This document shows positions 1 to 8,503 of a stretch of 64,000 nucleotides of DNA, in pieces. Made by a program: the position numbers and the translations under genes. Under the pieces are notes generated by a model, which saw nothing but the letters and a program-made list of their open reading frames with translations, was not told the origin of the DNA and made no database searches. The DNA comes from Pseudothermotoga hypogea DSM 11164 = NBRC 106472 (GTDB lineage Bacteria > Thermotogota > Thermotogae > Thermotogales > DSM-5069). Position 1 is the first letter of the stretch, and every line of letters begins with the position of its first letter. The stretch is from contig NZ_CP007141.1 of the NCBI RefSeq assembly GCF_000816145.1, positions 2,101,417 through 2,165,416 of the forward strand, given 5' to 3'.

Positions 1-273
1 AAATGCGGAATTACTGTGAACAAGAACACGATTCCAAACGAGACGCGTTCTCCTTTTGTGGCCAGCGGCATACGTGTTGGCACACCGGCAGTCACGACAA
101 GAGGTATGACCGAAGCGGAGATGAAGCAAATAGCACGACTCATATACAGAGTTCTGGCGAGCATCACGGACGAAGAAGGTACAATACCAGATCATGTGCA
201 GAGCGAAGTTCAGATGGAGGTCAAACAGTTGTGTGAGAGATTTCCCCTGTATGTGAACAAGATAAACTTTTAA
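1..273 (+). CDS. glyA: Serine hydroxymethyltransferase, C-terminal fragment (window edge)
   Basis: Partial gene that enters from the left edge; only about the last 90 residues are present, ending in a TAA stop. The run [20 protein letters not shown] is the highly conserved C-terminal signature of bacterial serine hydroxymethyltransferase, a PLP enzyme that interconverts serine and glycine and loads tetrahydrofolate with a one-carbon unit. The open frame runs back to base 1, so no start is visible. A strong hairpin follows directly, so this is the last gene of its transcript. Confidence 0.93.
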   Translation, partial: KCGITVNKNTIPNETRSPFVASGIRVGTPAVTTRGMTEAEMKQIARLIYRVLASITDEEGTIPDHVQSEVQMEVKQLCERFPLYVNKINF

Positions 274-287
274 GCAACCTTCGAAAA

Positions 288-310
288 GAGGCCCCATTCC
301 TGGGGCCTCG
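288..310. terminator. Intrinsic terminator between glyA and hisS
   Basis: A perfect 9-bp stem (288-296 with 301-309, GAGGCCCCA/TGGGGCCTC) closes a TTCC loop. It lies 14 bases after the glyA stop and 52 bases beyond the convergent hisS stop. The downstream tract on the plus strand (CATTCTTAT) is only modestly T-rich. On the minus strand the stem is followed by CTTTTCG. It is therefore placed to stop transcription from both sides. Confidence 0.75.
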
Positions 311-361
311 CATTCTTATCCAGCTTTATCGCCGTGTTCAATTCTGTCTGCGAGATTTCTC

Positions 362-1627
362 TCACGAACGAGAGCTGAAGAGTTCCAGAACGTAATCCAC
401 CACCACGTCGAGACTGACCTCTACTTGTGTGAAGCTTTCGAGTAACTTGACGTGAGCGACCGAGCGCGAAAGCTCTTCATCGCCGAGGATAATGACCACC
501 TTCGCTCCGATTTTGTTTGCATGCTTCAACTGCGCCGTGAGTTTTCTGTCGTTCACCTCGTTGATGACGGGTACTCCTTTCTTCCTCAACTCCTCAGCTA
601 TCTTGAAAGCCTCGATCGACGCTTTGAGCCCAAGGCTGGCAACGTACGCGAAACACCTTTCCCTACGTGGAACATTTGTTCCCTGACTCTTGAGTGTCAA
701 GACGAGCCTTTCTATTCCACTGGCGAAACCGAGCGCCGGTATAGCCTGACCTCCGAGCTCTGAGAACAGACCGTCGTACCTGCCGCCCGCGAGGATCGTG
801 TTCTGCGCTCCCAGTTCCCTGTGTCTTATCTCGAACACGGTTCTCGTGTAGTAATCCAACCCCCTCACGAGTGTGCCGTCTTCGACAAAATCGAAATGCA
901 GTTCCGTGAGCTTCTGTTTCAGCTCCTCGTAATGCGATCGACACTCGTCGCAGAGGAACTCGAAAGACTTGGGGGCCTTTTCAGCGAGATGTGCGTCGAT
1001 TTTACAGTCTAAGAGTCTGAGAACGTTCGTGTTCAAGCGCCTCTCGCAATCATCACACAGTAGATCCACGTGCGATTCGTAGTACTCCTTCAACTTCTGT
1101 TTGTAGATCGGCCTGCACTTTGGACAGCCTATGGAGTTGAGATGCACCATGTAATCACGAACACCTATCCTGTCGAGAAAGTGCTTGGCTATCAACAGTA
1201 CCTCGACGTCCGCCGATGCGTGTGCGGAACCTATGAGTTCGACGCCAAACTGATGGAACTGTCTGAGGCGTCCTGCCTGAGGTCTTTCGTATCGGAACAT
1301 GGGTCCTATGTAGAAGAACCTCTGAGGTAAACCTTCGTTGATCATGGAATTCTCTATGAACGCGCGCACCGTAGGTGCTGTACCCTCGGGTCTAAGCGTG
1401 ATGCTCCGACCTCCTTTGTCCGTGAAGGTGTACATTTCTTTCTGCACAATGTCCGTCTCCTCACCCACACTCCTCACGAACAGCTCCGTGGGTTCTATGA
1501 TCGGTGTTCTGATCTCTTCGTAACCGTAAAGATTCGCAACAGTGCGCGCGTTTTCTTCAATGAAGTACCAATAATTCACTTCATCGCCATAGATATCCTG
1601 CGTTCCCTTGATCCGTTCGTACTTCAA
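362..1627 (-). CDS. hisS: Histidyl-tRNA synthetase
   Basis: Class II aminoacyl-tRNA synthetase that charges tRNA-His. From the TTG start chosen here the protein has 421 residues, the usual length. Motifs seen: KGTQDI near the N-terminus, LRPEGTAP at about 78-85, the motif 2 loop RYERPQAGR at about 112-120, the histidine-A signature GLDYYTRTVFE at about 256-266, and a C-terminal anticodon-binding domain (residues about 320-421). An ATG 57 bases further upstream is in frame, but it lies inside the preceding gene. The TTG at 1627 has an excellent GGAGGAGGG ribosome site, and its product starts with the family's usual KYERIKGTQDI. It is the last gene of a long minus-strand run and starts 22 bases after the radical SAM gene. 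Confidence 0.96.
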   Translation of the reverse strand: MKYERIKGTQDIYGDEVNYWYFIEENARTVANLYGYEEIRTPIIEPTELFVRSVGEETDIVQKEMYTFTDKGGRSITLRPEGTAPTVRAFIENSMINEGLPQRFFYIGPMFRYERPQAGRLRQFHQFGVELIGSAHASADVEVLLIAKHFLDRIGVRDYMVHLNSIGCPKCRPIYKQKLKEYYESHVDLLCDDCERRLNTNVLRLLDCKIDAHLAEKAPKSFEFLCDECRSHYEELKQKLTELHFDFVEDGTLVRGLDYYTRTVFEIRHRELGAQNTILAGGRYDGLFSELGGQAIPALGFASGIERLVLTLKSQGTNVPRRERCFAYVASLGLKASIEAFKIAEELRKKGVPVINEVNDRKLTAQLKHANKIGAKVVIILGDEELSRSVAHVKLLESFTQVEVSLDVVVDYVLELFSSRS

Positions 1628-1649
1628 ACCCTGCTCCCTCCTCCGTTCA

Positions 1650-3299
1650 TCATAACACGACGACAATTCTACGAAGCATTTCAAAAACTTCGTTGTCTTC
1701 GAGGATACTTTTCAAACGCTCCAGGTTTTCGATTGGTCGAGATAGAATTATCCTGCTCGCCCTCTTTTCACCAATTCCCGGTAGATGGATCAGTTCCTCG
1801 TAACTTGCCTTGTTCAGATTCACAGGATATTTCAACGCGGTGAGGGACCGTGGTCCGTGATCGACGATGACTACATCGATGGGATTCTCGAACTTTCCAA
1901 CTACTCCAACGAGAAACGGATAGGTTCCAAGCTGGCGGGCAAAAGTGATCTTGCCCTCGCGAAACTCTGGATAGACCTTCCTCAACACACTGCCAACGGG
2001 AACCACGCGCTTGAACATGGGTATATCTATCTCTCGCCGAATGATCTCTTTGTAGGTCCTGTAAAGCCTCTGATCTGGTCCCTTCAGTTTTCTGAGCTGT
2101 GCGTATCTCCAGAGTGGCGTACCCGGCTCCACGATGACCTGTCTGATGTTTATCCTTCTGACGAGCAAATCCCGTTCGAGGATCATCCTGAGCCACTTTA
2201 AGTTCTCTTCGTAAGTCTGTTTCGTCTCACCAATCAGGCCGTAAAGCAAATTCAAACCCGGAAGCAACTTCGGAACTCCATCCACTCTGACCTTTCCTAT
2301 CTGGTTGACGATCTCTATCGCCCTCAAGACCTTTTCTGGTTCCACCGCGATGTTGTTCTTTCTCAGAACGTTCACGTCGAAGCTCTCCACACCGAAAGAG
2401 AGTACGTCTGCCGGTGTGTTCCACTTGACTATCGTTTCCAGTATCTTCACGCACTCTCTTTCGTGTTGAACGATGTACATCGGGTTCGCGTTGTCGTGAT
2501 GGAGAACTTCCAATTCTGGACACGCGTTCCGCACACCTTCGTACAGTTCTTCAAAAACTTGTGGGATTGGCTTTCCATCGTTCTTGTCCGAGCAGTAGGC
2601 CAGAACGTTGGCAGAACGGCCGAACCTGAAAGCCCTGCAACCCTGCCTGTGCAGCTCTCTGACTTCCTCAACGACGTGGTCTACAGGCCTCGAAGTGAAA
2701 TGGGGATAAAAGACCGGCTCTATGCAAAAAAAGCAGTGCGTGCGCCTTTCACAACCTCTGGATAGCTCAATCTCACAGATGATGTTTGGATAGCGAGGGT
2801 GCTGCTTGATAACGGAAGCGCCAAAGAGGCTCGCCTGTTTCACCAATTCCCAATCGTTTCGAGGCCTTTCAGCATTGAAGAGAAGATTGTAGAGTTCGAC
2901 GGTCAAATCGGGCCCGAGGCGGACGTCCGCATTCAGAGTCCTTAGCTTCGCGAACGTTCCGCCCTGAACCGCTTGAAAGCGAGCGAAAGGACCGGCGAGG
3001 ATGCGCAAACATGATGAAGAACAGCTCGCGAAGATCTTCTCCACTTCGTCAGGTCTGATTGGCTCGCCTCCGACGTATTTTCCAGGCACTGCGACTCCAC
3101 CCACAACGAGGATCAAATCGTAATCCTTCAAGCTGCTGAGGTCAGGAAGCCTTCGCAGCTGATCTATCGTGAGATAGTCAACGAAGTAGTTTTTCATCAT
3201 CAGCACGCCTGCAGCGTATCGAACGTAATGACTGACGTAGGGAGGAACGCCGAGCGCGGCTGGCTCATCGACGTATCCGTCAACTATCAACGCCCGCAT
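1650..3299 (-). CDS. Radical SAM protein with C-terminal helix-hairpin-helix domain
   Basis: 549 residues. The N-terminal 170 residues contain a VVGGVAVPGKY stretch that may be a degenerate Rossmann/B12-like domain. The radical SAM core follows: its cysteines are C183, C189 and C192, a CX5CX2C arrangement in CERRTHCFFC instead of the usual CX3CX2C. It is preceded by EIELSRGC, as in radical SAM proteins of the MiaB/elongator class. The last 55 residues form a helix-hairpin-helix motif (LNKASYEELIHLPGIGEKRA), which normally binds nucleic acid. The substrate is not known to me; the HhH suggests a DNA or RNA target (inference). The gene starts 10 bases after the secreted protein gene and is followed by hisS. 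Confidence 0.8.
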   Translation of the reverse strand: MRALIVDGYVDEPAALGVPPYVSHYVRYAAGVLMMKNYFVDYLTIDQLRRLPDLSSLKDYDLILVVGGVAVPGKYVGGEPIRPDEVEKIFASCSSSCLRILAGPFARFQAVQGGTFAKLRTLNADVRLGPDLTVELYNLLFNAERPRNDWELVKQASLFGASVIKQHPRYPNIICEIELSRGCERRTHCFFCIEPVFYPHFTSRPVDHVVEEVRELHRQGCRAFRFGRSANVLAYCSDKNDGKPIPQVFEELYEGVRNACPELEVLHHDNANPMYIVQHERECVKILETIVKWNTPADVLSFGVESFDVNVLRKNNIAVEPEKVLRAIEIVNQIGKVRVDGVPKLLPGLNLLYGLIGETKQTYEENLKWLRMILERDLLVRRINIRQVIVEPGTPLWRYAQLRKLKGPDQRLYRTYKEIIRREIDIPMFKRVVPVGSVLRKVYPEFREGKITFARQLGTYPFLVGVVGKFENPIDVVIVDHGPRSLTALKYPVNLNKASYEELIHLPGIGEKRASRIILSRPIENLERLKSILEDNEVFEMLRRIVVVL

Positions 3300-3309
3300 C
3301 CTCTTTGTT

Positions 3310-4128
3310 TCATCTCTCCTTGGTGAGAAGGGACTTCACCTGTTCGAGGACAGATTGGTCCTGAGCTATGATGTACAGATAGTAATCCTTTCCTTTGATC
3401 CTGAGGAGTTGTTCGTTCTGTTCAATGTTCACCGTCACATCTTTCGATGAGCACACCATCTTTATCACCGATCCAGATTTGTGGTTTGCGATGATCATGA
3501 CGACTTGTTCGCCACCGATCTGCAACCGCGAAACCGTGTACCAGTTGACAGTGCTCAGGATCAACTTTATTTCGTTTGGAAGGTTAACCGTCTCCTCTGC
3601 GGATTTGATTCCGTAACGTTGCGCGACCTCTTCGAAACTCTCCTTGAGGACTTCCACGTGCTCGTAAACCAGTTCTGTCGTGACGTTGTTGAAGACTCTG
3701 ACAATTTTCTCTGGAAGACCCTCTTGGGTGATGAACGCGGTGAACAAACCTGAAGGAGAATCCACGGTGATCTTATACTTCTTGTCGACTTTCTCCAGCT
3801 TCGTGATGCCTTGCTCTCTCAGTTGTTTGATGAACAGATCCTCAAGGTCGAGTATCTCCAGAGGCGAGTTACGATAGTTGTTGGGTTGTCCCATGACGAA
3901 GAGGCCAGATCGCCTTGCCCAAACCAAGAAGACCGGGTCAAGAACGTGTACGATCTTGTCGTTTGGCCACCTGTAAACCATCTCGACTCGTGTCTTGTTC
4001 GTTGGGCCTTTCTCAACGACGATCCTTCTACCGAAGTAGGACGAGTTCAAATAGAGTTCAATGAACGATTGTGCGAGAACTAAGCTCGTTACCAAAACTA
4101 TTGCTGCGAGGAACAAAGTTCTTCTCAT
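3310..4128 (-). CDS. Secreted protein of the sigma/anti-sigma operon, LolA/RseB-like
   Basis: 272 residues with a clear signal peptide (MRRTLFLAAIVLVTSLVLAQ, cleavage after about residue 19). The mature part is rich in beta strands of the LolA/RseB kind: it tracks the pattern FIELYLNSSYFGRRIVVEK followed by segments about lipid or peptide handling. I do not see a lipobox cysteine. It lies 22 bases downstream of the anti-sigma gene. In other bacteria a periplasmic RseB/MucB-type protein sits at this place and senses envelope damage for the anti-sigma factor. That role here is inference from position and fold impression, not from a conserved motif. Confidence 0.6.
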   Translation of the reverse strand: MRRTLFLAAIVLVTSLVLAQSFIELYLNSSYFGRRIVVEKGPTNKTRVEMVYRWPNDKIVHVLDPVFLVWARRSGLFVMGQPNNYRNSPLEILDLEDLFIKQLREQGITKLEKVDKKYKITVDSPSGLFTAFITQEGLPEKIVRVFNNVTTELVYEHVEVLKESFEEVAQRYGIKSAEETVNLPNEIKLILSTVNWYTVSRLQIGGEQVVMIIANHKSGSVIKMVCSSKDVTVNIEQNEQLLRIKGKDYYLYIIAQDQSVLEQVKSLLTKER

Positions 4129-4150
4129 CTACACGTACTCTCCTGGACCT

Positions 4151-4504
4151 TCAAAATCCGTCTCCCACCAGTTTGACCAGGCTCAGATAGTCAAAAACTT
4201 CCGATACAACCTTACTCTCTTGCACCATGGGTTCGACGTTCCGTCTTGGGACAAGGTTGAAAGTGATGTAAAACGCGGCTGCAACCACGGCGACACCCAT
4301 TGCGACTTCCCAGAGGATTCTTCGAGGTTTCATGAATCTGTGGATGATCTTTTCTTCGAGCTTTGCACTCGGTCTGTAGTCGTACCTCATTCGAAAGACC
4401 TTCAAAGCTTCAGAGTAGAGTTTGATATCGTTCTTCGTTTTCTCGTCCAGGACTTCATCGTCAAACTCACCGTCGAGGAAACCGTTGAACCTGTCCTCGC
4501 TCAT
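4151..4504 (-). CDS. Putative anti-sigma factor, single-pass membrane protein
   Basis: 117 residues: an acidic, charged N-terminal cytoplasmic part (about 1-62), one transmembrane helix at about 64-84 (ILWEVAMGVAVVAAAFYITF), and a short outer tail of about 33 residues. The gene overlaps the ECF sigma factor by 4 bases (ATGA type), the classic place for its anti-sigma. There is no HxxxCxxC zinc motif and no cysteine at all, so this is not a zinc-binding redox anti-sigma; regulated proteolysis or the secreted neighbour may release the sigma factor (inference). Sequence alone would not identify it without the context. Confidence 0.65.
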   Translation of the reverse strand: MSEDRFNGFLDGEFDDEVLDEKTKNDIKLYSEALKVFRMRYDYRPSAKLEEKIIHRFMKPRRILWEVAMGVAVVAAAFYITFNLVPRRNVEPMVQESKVVSEVFDYLSLVKLVGDGF

Positions 4505-5055
4505 TCGCGAGCCTCCTCCAGCAATCTCTTCAACCTCTTTCTCGCATAATGCAAACTGCTCTTGACACTTCCGATAGGTTTAGACACGATTTTGCTTATC
4601 TCTTCGTAGCTCAAACCATCGACGTCGCGCAACTTTATCAACAGCCTGTCTTCGGGTGACAACTTTTCCAGCGCATCCATGATCCTCTCGTATTCCAGCT
4701 CTCCCGTGACGGTCTCCTCCGTATCGATCTCTGAAACAGGATGCTGACTCGGATGTTCCTCATCTTCGGTGAAATCCGTCAAAATTTCGCTCCTTCTTTT
4801 GTACTTCGCCAGATAATCCTTGCACACGTTCACAGCGATTCTGTATATCCACGTCGACAGCTTGGAATCCCCTTTGAATTTCCTTATACTCTTGAAGATT
4901 CTCAACATCACATCTTGTACCACGTCGTCGACATCGTCTGAGCCAAGGTACGACCTCGCTATGGAACCGATCTTGCCGGCATATTCTCTATAGAGAATTC
5001 TGAATGCTCTCTCATCCCCGTGTCTCAGTCCCTCGACGAGTTCTTCGTCACGCAT
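4501..5055 (-). CDS. RNA polymerase sigma factor, ECF (RpoE-like) family
   Basis: 184 residues, the normal ECF length. Region 2 is at about 15-85 (ILYREYAGKIGSIARSYL, then DDVVQDVMLRIFKSI and WIYRIAVNVCKDYL). A charged linker follows, then region 4 at about 130-182 with the helix-turn-helix LSYEEISKIVSKPIGSVKS. The start has a good AGGAGG site six bases ahead. It is followed by an overlapping membrane anti-sigma gene and a secreted protein, so it most likely controls an envelope-stress regulon. Being embedded in a run with speD/speE, prmA and hisS, it is probably co-transcribed with housekeeping genes and controlled after translation. Confidence 0.92.
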   Translation of the reverse strand: MRDEELVEGLRHGDERAFRILYREYAGKIGSIARSYLGSDDVDDVVQDVMLRIFKSIRKFKGDSKLSTWIYRIAVNVCKDYLAKYKRRSEILTDFTEDEEHPSQHPVSEIDTEETVTGELEYERIMDALEKLSPEDRLLIKLRDVDGLSYEEISKIVSKPIGSVKSSLHYARKRLKRLLEEARE

Positions 5056-5082
5056 CCTCTTCCTCCTATTTTGACCAGTGCG

Positions 5083-5571
5083 CTATGCACGAAGTTCACG
5101 ACAAAGGATCCTGTCGCCCTCACAGAATGGCCGATCGATCATCTGAAGGACCATCTCTCCGACAGGGTTCTTCACACCCGCGAGACGATCGGCCACGTGA
5201 AGGTGCAAACACTTAACAGTTCTCAGGTTACGTATACCACCGGTGCCGAGTCGAGACAGGATCTGCCGCGCACCTTCGTTACGTACAACCTTGTCCCTGA
5301 GCTCTCGTACTTGTAGGTGTGCGTCGATGTACGCCCTTTCAAAGTCCGGATCTTCGTTGATGATCTTTTCAAACCTGCTGATCCATCCGAGTTGCTCGAG
5401 CCGGGATATCTCTCTACAGAGTTTTGGACAAACCAGCCAGAAGAGCGTTGGGAAAGGCTTTCCATCGATTTCACATTCGTTCTCTATGACCACGGGAAAA
5501 TTGTGCTCGCACCTGAGCACGACTCTCCTCACGCCGAGAGGTTTTCTGCCGATCTGTCTTTCGATGATCAA
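5083..5571 (-). CDS. DUF501 family protein
   Basis: About 162 residues. The pattern IERQIGRKPLG near the start, the cysteine/arginine-rich RRVVLRCEHNFPVVIEN, the segment PFPTLFWLVCPKL, and the C-terminal GTGGIRNLRTVKCLHLHVADRLAG match the DUF501 family, whose function is unknown. The conserved Cys and His residues (VVLRCEH, KCLHLH) could bind a metal. The start is uncertain: TTG at 5571 overlaps the prmA stop (TTGA), while another TTG at 5598 would add nine residues; neither has a strong ribosome site. Confidence 0.75.
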   Translation of the reverse strand: MIIERQIGRKPLGVRRVVLRCEHNFPVVIENECEIDGKPFPTLFWLVCPKLCREISRLEQLGWISRFEKIINEDPDFERAYIDAHLQVRELRDKVVRNEGARQILSRLGTGGIRNLRTVKCLHLHVADRLAGVKNPVGEMVLQMIDRPFCEGDRILCRELRA

Positions 5572-6374
5572 TACGTCTTCAAACAGAACGCCTTCCAATC
5601 TTCCAACTCAGCCTCCTCAACAATTTGAAGGCTTTTCTCTCTAACGGCCATCTTAACTTTTTCGTCATCCACACGAGGAATACCAGACACGATGATCCTG
5701 GAACCGGCTTTCGTAACCCTGTCAATCTGTTTCAACAAGGATATTACCAGATTCGTCGTCAGATTCGCAACGACCAGATCGAACGTGCCAGAAACGTTCT
5801 CCAAAAGGTCCGACAGTTTGATGTCTATTTGGACTCGGTTCCTGCGCGCAAATTCTTTGGCTATCTCCACAGCCACAGGATCGTTGTCAACCGCAACGAC
5901 TTTTCTAACACCGAGTTTTTTGGCAATGATGGCAAGTACTCCTGTGCCGCATCCCACATCCAGCACACGATCTTTACTTTTCAAATGATTATACATCAGC
6001 CGTGCCGCCAGTTTCGTTGTGGGATGATCTCCTGTGCCGAACGCAGCGCTCGGTTTCATCTTGATCACTATCGCATTCTTTCTGAACCTGTGCGTCGGAT
6101 CTATCCAGACATTCGGGACGATCTCGAAAGGCTTCAAGCGAAGGTACAAAAACCAGTCGCGCTCCTGAGTCAGCTTCTTATCGATCAGTTCGCACCCAAA
6201 CTGGAGTCGAAGCCGCTCGAGCAGACCCTCATCGTTCGTGTAGACGCGAACGAAGTTTCCATTTTCAGTGGCCTCGAGCGCGAAGTTGAAAAAATTAAGA
6301 CCCAGAAGGAATTCCTCGACTCCTTCTGGGTCGGGACAGGTCAGCAACCATTCGATCGTCTTTCTTCCACTCAC
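5568..6374 (-). CDS. prmA: Ribosomal protein L11 methyltransferase
   Basis: 268 residues from a GTG start whose GTGA overlaps the speE stop, with AGAGGA in front; an ATG 48 bases earlier would lie inside speE. The C-terminal two thirds are a Rossmann methyltransferase: the SAM loop DVGCGTGVLAIIAKKLG, the acidic VAVDNDPVAVEIA, and the post-I motif VVANLTTNLV (an NLT variant of the family's N-x-x motif). The preceding MKPSAAFGTGDHPTT segment is characteristic of PrmA. It trimethylates ribosomal protein L11. Confidence 0.9.
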   Translation of the reverse strand: MSGRKTIEWLLTCPDPEGVEEFLLGLNFFNFALEATENGNFVRVYTNDEGLLERLRLQFGCELIDKKLTQERDWFLYLRLKPFEIVPNVWIDPTHRFRKNAIVIKMKPSAAFGTGDHPTTKLAARLMYNHLKSKDRVLDVGCGTGVLAIIAKKLGVRKVVAVDNDPVAVEIAKEFARRNRVQIDIKLSDLLENVSGTFDLVVANLTTNLVISLLKQIDRVTKAGSRIIVSGIPRVDDEKVKMAVREKSLQIVEEAELEDWKAFCLKTY

Positions 6375-7243
6375 AGGCTTTCCTCTAAGGTTCTCTTGAC
6401 AAAGTTCGGCAAAACGAAACACGCCTTGTGCAACTCTTCGTTGTAGTACTTCAACTGCTGCGACATCGCTCTCGCAGCTTCAAACCTGTAGTCTTTGATC
6501 GGATCCAGTCCCTTCGAAGCAAGTATGTAAAGCCAAAAGCCTGATGGGTACGTCGTCATGAAACCAACGTAGGCCTTGACAACGGGAAAGATACTCTTTA
6601 TCCTTCTGTAAGCTATCTTCGTCCAGTTGAAATCGTACAGCGCGTTCTCTGCCTCGGCACACATAACACCACCATCTTTCAGAGCGTCAAAGCACGCCCT
6701 GTAGAAATCCTGTGTGAACAAGTGTCCTCCTTCACCGGCCGTTGGGTCTGTCGAATCGATTATGATCACGTCGAATTGATTCTTGATTTTCTTGACATAC
6801 TCGGCACCGTTTTCGAAGACGAGCTCTACCTTGTCGCTGTTGAAGGCCTCTCCCGTCTTGAGGTACTGTTTTGAAACTTCAACCACACGCCTGTCGATTT
6901 CACAGAGAACCACACTCTCAACCTCAGGATGTCTCAGTACCTCTCTGAGCGTTCCTCCGTCCCCTCCACCTATGATGAGCACATTCTTCGGGTTCGGGTG
7001 AGTGAACATGGGCACGTGTGCGAGCATCTCGTGGTACATGAACTCGTCTTTGTCTGTGGTCATAGTGATGCCATCTAAGGCGAACACCCTACCCAAAGTT
7101 GGGTTGTCGAAGATGTCTATCCTCTGGATCGGAGTTTGCTCAGAATGAACCATACGGGCGATCTTCATGAACAGTCCGACGTCACCGCCGGTGTAGTACT
7201 CGAAGTACCACAGGTGCTTACCCGCGAGCAACTTCTCATTCAT
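6371..7243 (-). CDS. speE: Spermidine (aminopropyl) synthase
   Basis: 290 residues, full length. It transfers the aminopropyl group of decarboxylated S-adenosylmethionine to putrescine or a longer polyamine. Seen: [14 protein letters not shown], the nucleotide loop [17 protein letters not shown], the acidic [15 protein letters not shown], and the catalytic loop [18 protein letters not shown]. In thermophiles such enzymes can also act on agmatine or spermidine to make long polyamines (family knowledge); the exact acceptor cannot be read from the sequence. It overlaps speD by 8 bases, so the two are translationally coupled. Confidence 0.93.
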   Translation of the reverse strand: MNEKLLAGKHLWYFEYYTGGDVGLFMKIARMVHSEQTPIQRIDIFDNPTLGRVFALDGITMTTDKDEFMYHEMLAHVPMFTHPNPKNVLIIGGGDGGTLREVLRHPEVESVVLCEIDRRVVEVSKQYLKTGEAFNSDKVELVFENGAEYVKKIKNQFDVIIIDSTDPTAGEGGHLFTQDFYRACFDALKDGGVMCAEAENALYDFNWTKIAYRRIKSIFPVVKAYVGFMTTYPSGFWLYILASKGLDPIKDYRFEAARAMSQQLKYYNEELHKACFVLPNFVKRTLEESL

Positions 7244-7649
7244 GTTTCACTCCTCCTTTGACAGCCTTGTGCGAGGCTTCGAACGGTATGCCTATGGTTC
7301 TGTAATCTCCTCTGAGATGCTCGAACACCTGCGTTCTCTTCGCCTTGAAGACCTGCTTCAGGTATTCGAACGCCTTCCACGGGTCAGTGTCCTCACCACA
7401 CGTGAACAGGTCGATCGCCGCATAACGATATTCGGGCCACGTGTGGATAGTGAGATGGGATTCGCTGATCACAACCACACCGCTCACTCCGTAGGGGAGG
7501 AACCGGTGGAACGAACTACCAACGATCGTCGCACCAGCGATTATCGCTGCGTTTTTCATTTTTTCCTCGACGAATTCCACATCGTCGATAGCCTGAGGAT
7601 CGCAGTCGTAAAACTCCGCAATCAAGTGCCTACCCAAGCTTTTCTCCAT
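7236..7649 (-). CDS. speD: S-adenosylmethionine decarboxylase proenzyme, prokaryotic type
   Basis: 137 residues. The proenzyme cuts itself between E63 and S64 in the motif [12 protein letters not shown]; the serine becomes the pyruvoyl cofactor. H69 and C84 (DLFTCG) are the other processing and catalytic residues of this class. It makes the aminopropyl donor for SpeE, whose gene overlaps it. It starts 16 bases after the regulator gene, so all three probably share one transcript and polyamine synthesis may be under that regulator. Confidence 0.95.
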   Translation of the reverse strand: MEKSLGRHLIAEFYDCDPQAIDDVEFVEEKMKNAAIIAGATIVGSSFHRFLPYGVSGVVVISESHLTIHTWPEYRYAAIDLFTCGEDTDPWKAFEYLKQVFKAKRTQVFEHLRGDYRTIGIPFEASHKAVKGGVKHE

Positions 7650-7665
7650 TTTGAATCCCTCCCCT

Positions 7666-8199
7666 TCAGTCTATTTCGATCCAGAGGACCACAGCCTCCC
7701 TTTTCTTACTCGGGTTCTTGAGCATGTGTTTCTTGTCCGCTCTGTAGTAAAAACAATCTCCCTGCGAGAGCCTGTATCGGACATCGTCCAACCAGAGATC
7801 GACCTTGCCCTGAAGTACGTATCCAAACTCGTCTCCTTCGTGGTAACTCTCTTCCTCTGTTTGAGCTCCGGGTGCAAGCACAACGAGTGTAGGATCTATC
7901 TTCTTCGTCTCCACATCGCTCATCAACAGGAACGAAGACACACCATCTGGTTGATCGTAGAGCGGAATTCTATCTTCCTTCTTGAATACGATCTTTTCCT
8001 CTTCCTGATCCGAGAAAAACGCTTTCAAATCAGTTCCCAGCGCCCTGAGTATCTTTTCGAGCGTGTCGAGTGACAGAGACGTCTTGTTGCTCTCCAGCTG
8101 CGATATGAAACTTCTTGAAAGATCTGTTCGCATCGCAAGCTCCTCTTGTGTCAAACCCCTGGACATCCTCAATCTTCTGATCTTGTCGCCCACGTTCAT
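7666..8199 (-). CDS. XRE-family regulator with cupin domain
   Basis: 177 residues from the ATG at 8199 ([11 protein letters not shown]), which has GGGGTG seven bases upstream; an in-frame ATG 60 bases earlier has no ribosome site. The N-terminal helix-turn-helix covers about 5-60 ([20 protein letters not shown]). The C-terminal cupin_2 domain covers about 105-175 ([28 protein letters not shown]). This layout is that of PuuR-like and similar small-molecule-sensing repressors. Its position 16 bases ahead of speD suggests it senses polyamines or their precursors and controls its own operon (inference). Two AAGTTGAC repeats upstream are candidate operators. Confidence 0.88.
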   Translation of the reverse strand: MNVGDKIRRLRMSRGLTQEELAMRTDLSRSFISQLESNKTSLSLDTLEKILRALGTDLKAFFSDQEEEKIVFKKEDRIPLYDQPDGVSSFLLMSDVETKKIDPTLVVLAPGAQTEEESYHEGDEFGYVLQGKVDLWLDDVRYRLSQGDCFYYRADKKHMLKNPSKKREAVVLWIEID

Positions 8200-8224
8200 A
8201 ACAACACCCCAATTCCTTTGACCT

Positions 8225-8272
8225 GTCAACTTCTCTGTGCTGTTAAGTATTATAATCACACTTGGTCAACTT
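8225..8272. promoter_or_regulatory. Paired GTCAACTT repeats and AT-rich promoter region upstream of the XRE-cupin operon
   Basis: The 304 bases between the regulator start and the dCMP deaminase gene (8200-8503) contain no gene that I can support. Within them GTCAACTT occurs twice in the same orientation, at 8225-8232 and 8265-8272, exactly 40 bases apart (about four helical turns). A minus-strand TATAAT (8249-8254) lies between them, as does a minus-strand TTGACC (8264-8269) that, at 17 bases, points to a weak TTAACA. The repeats may be the binding sites of the regulator. The rest of the gap is AT-rich with no clear hairpin; a promoter for the plus-strand operon must also lie here but I could not fix it. 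Confidence 0.4.
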
Positions 8273-8503
8273 ACGTAGTCATTATAAGACCGGGTAGCCC
8301 CAATGGGTATGAGAACCTCTTTAAGAAATCTTTACAAAATCTCCGCTGGTTCAGACTCGGCGCGCAGTACTTCGTTGACTGTTTTGAATATTTGACCGAT
8401 TGTGACACTTATCATGAGCATCATTGTTTTGTTCACTCACTGAGCGGAGAAAACGACTCATAGTTACTTTTGCAGGGGTTGAAGGTGTATCATTGTATTT
8501 GGT

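Noticed and set aside
8200..8503. Possible small RNA or extra gene in the gap before the dCMP deaminase gene
   Set aside because: Only short frames without ribosome sites; no stable hairpin or tRNA-like fold found by eye.
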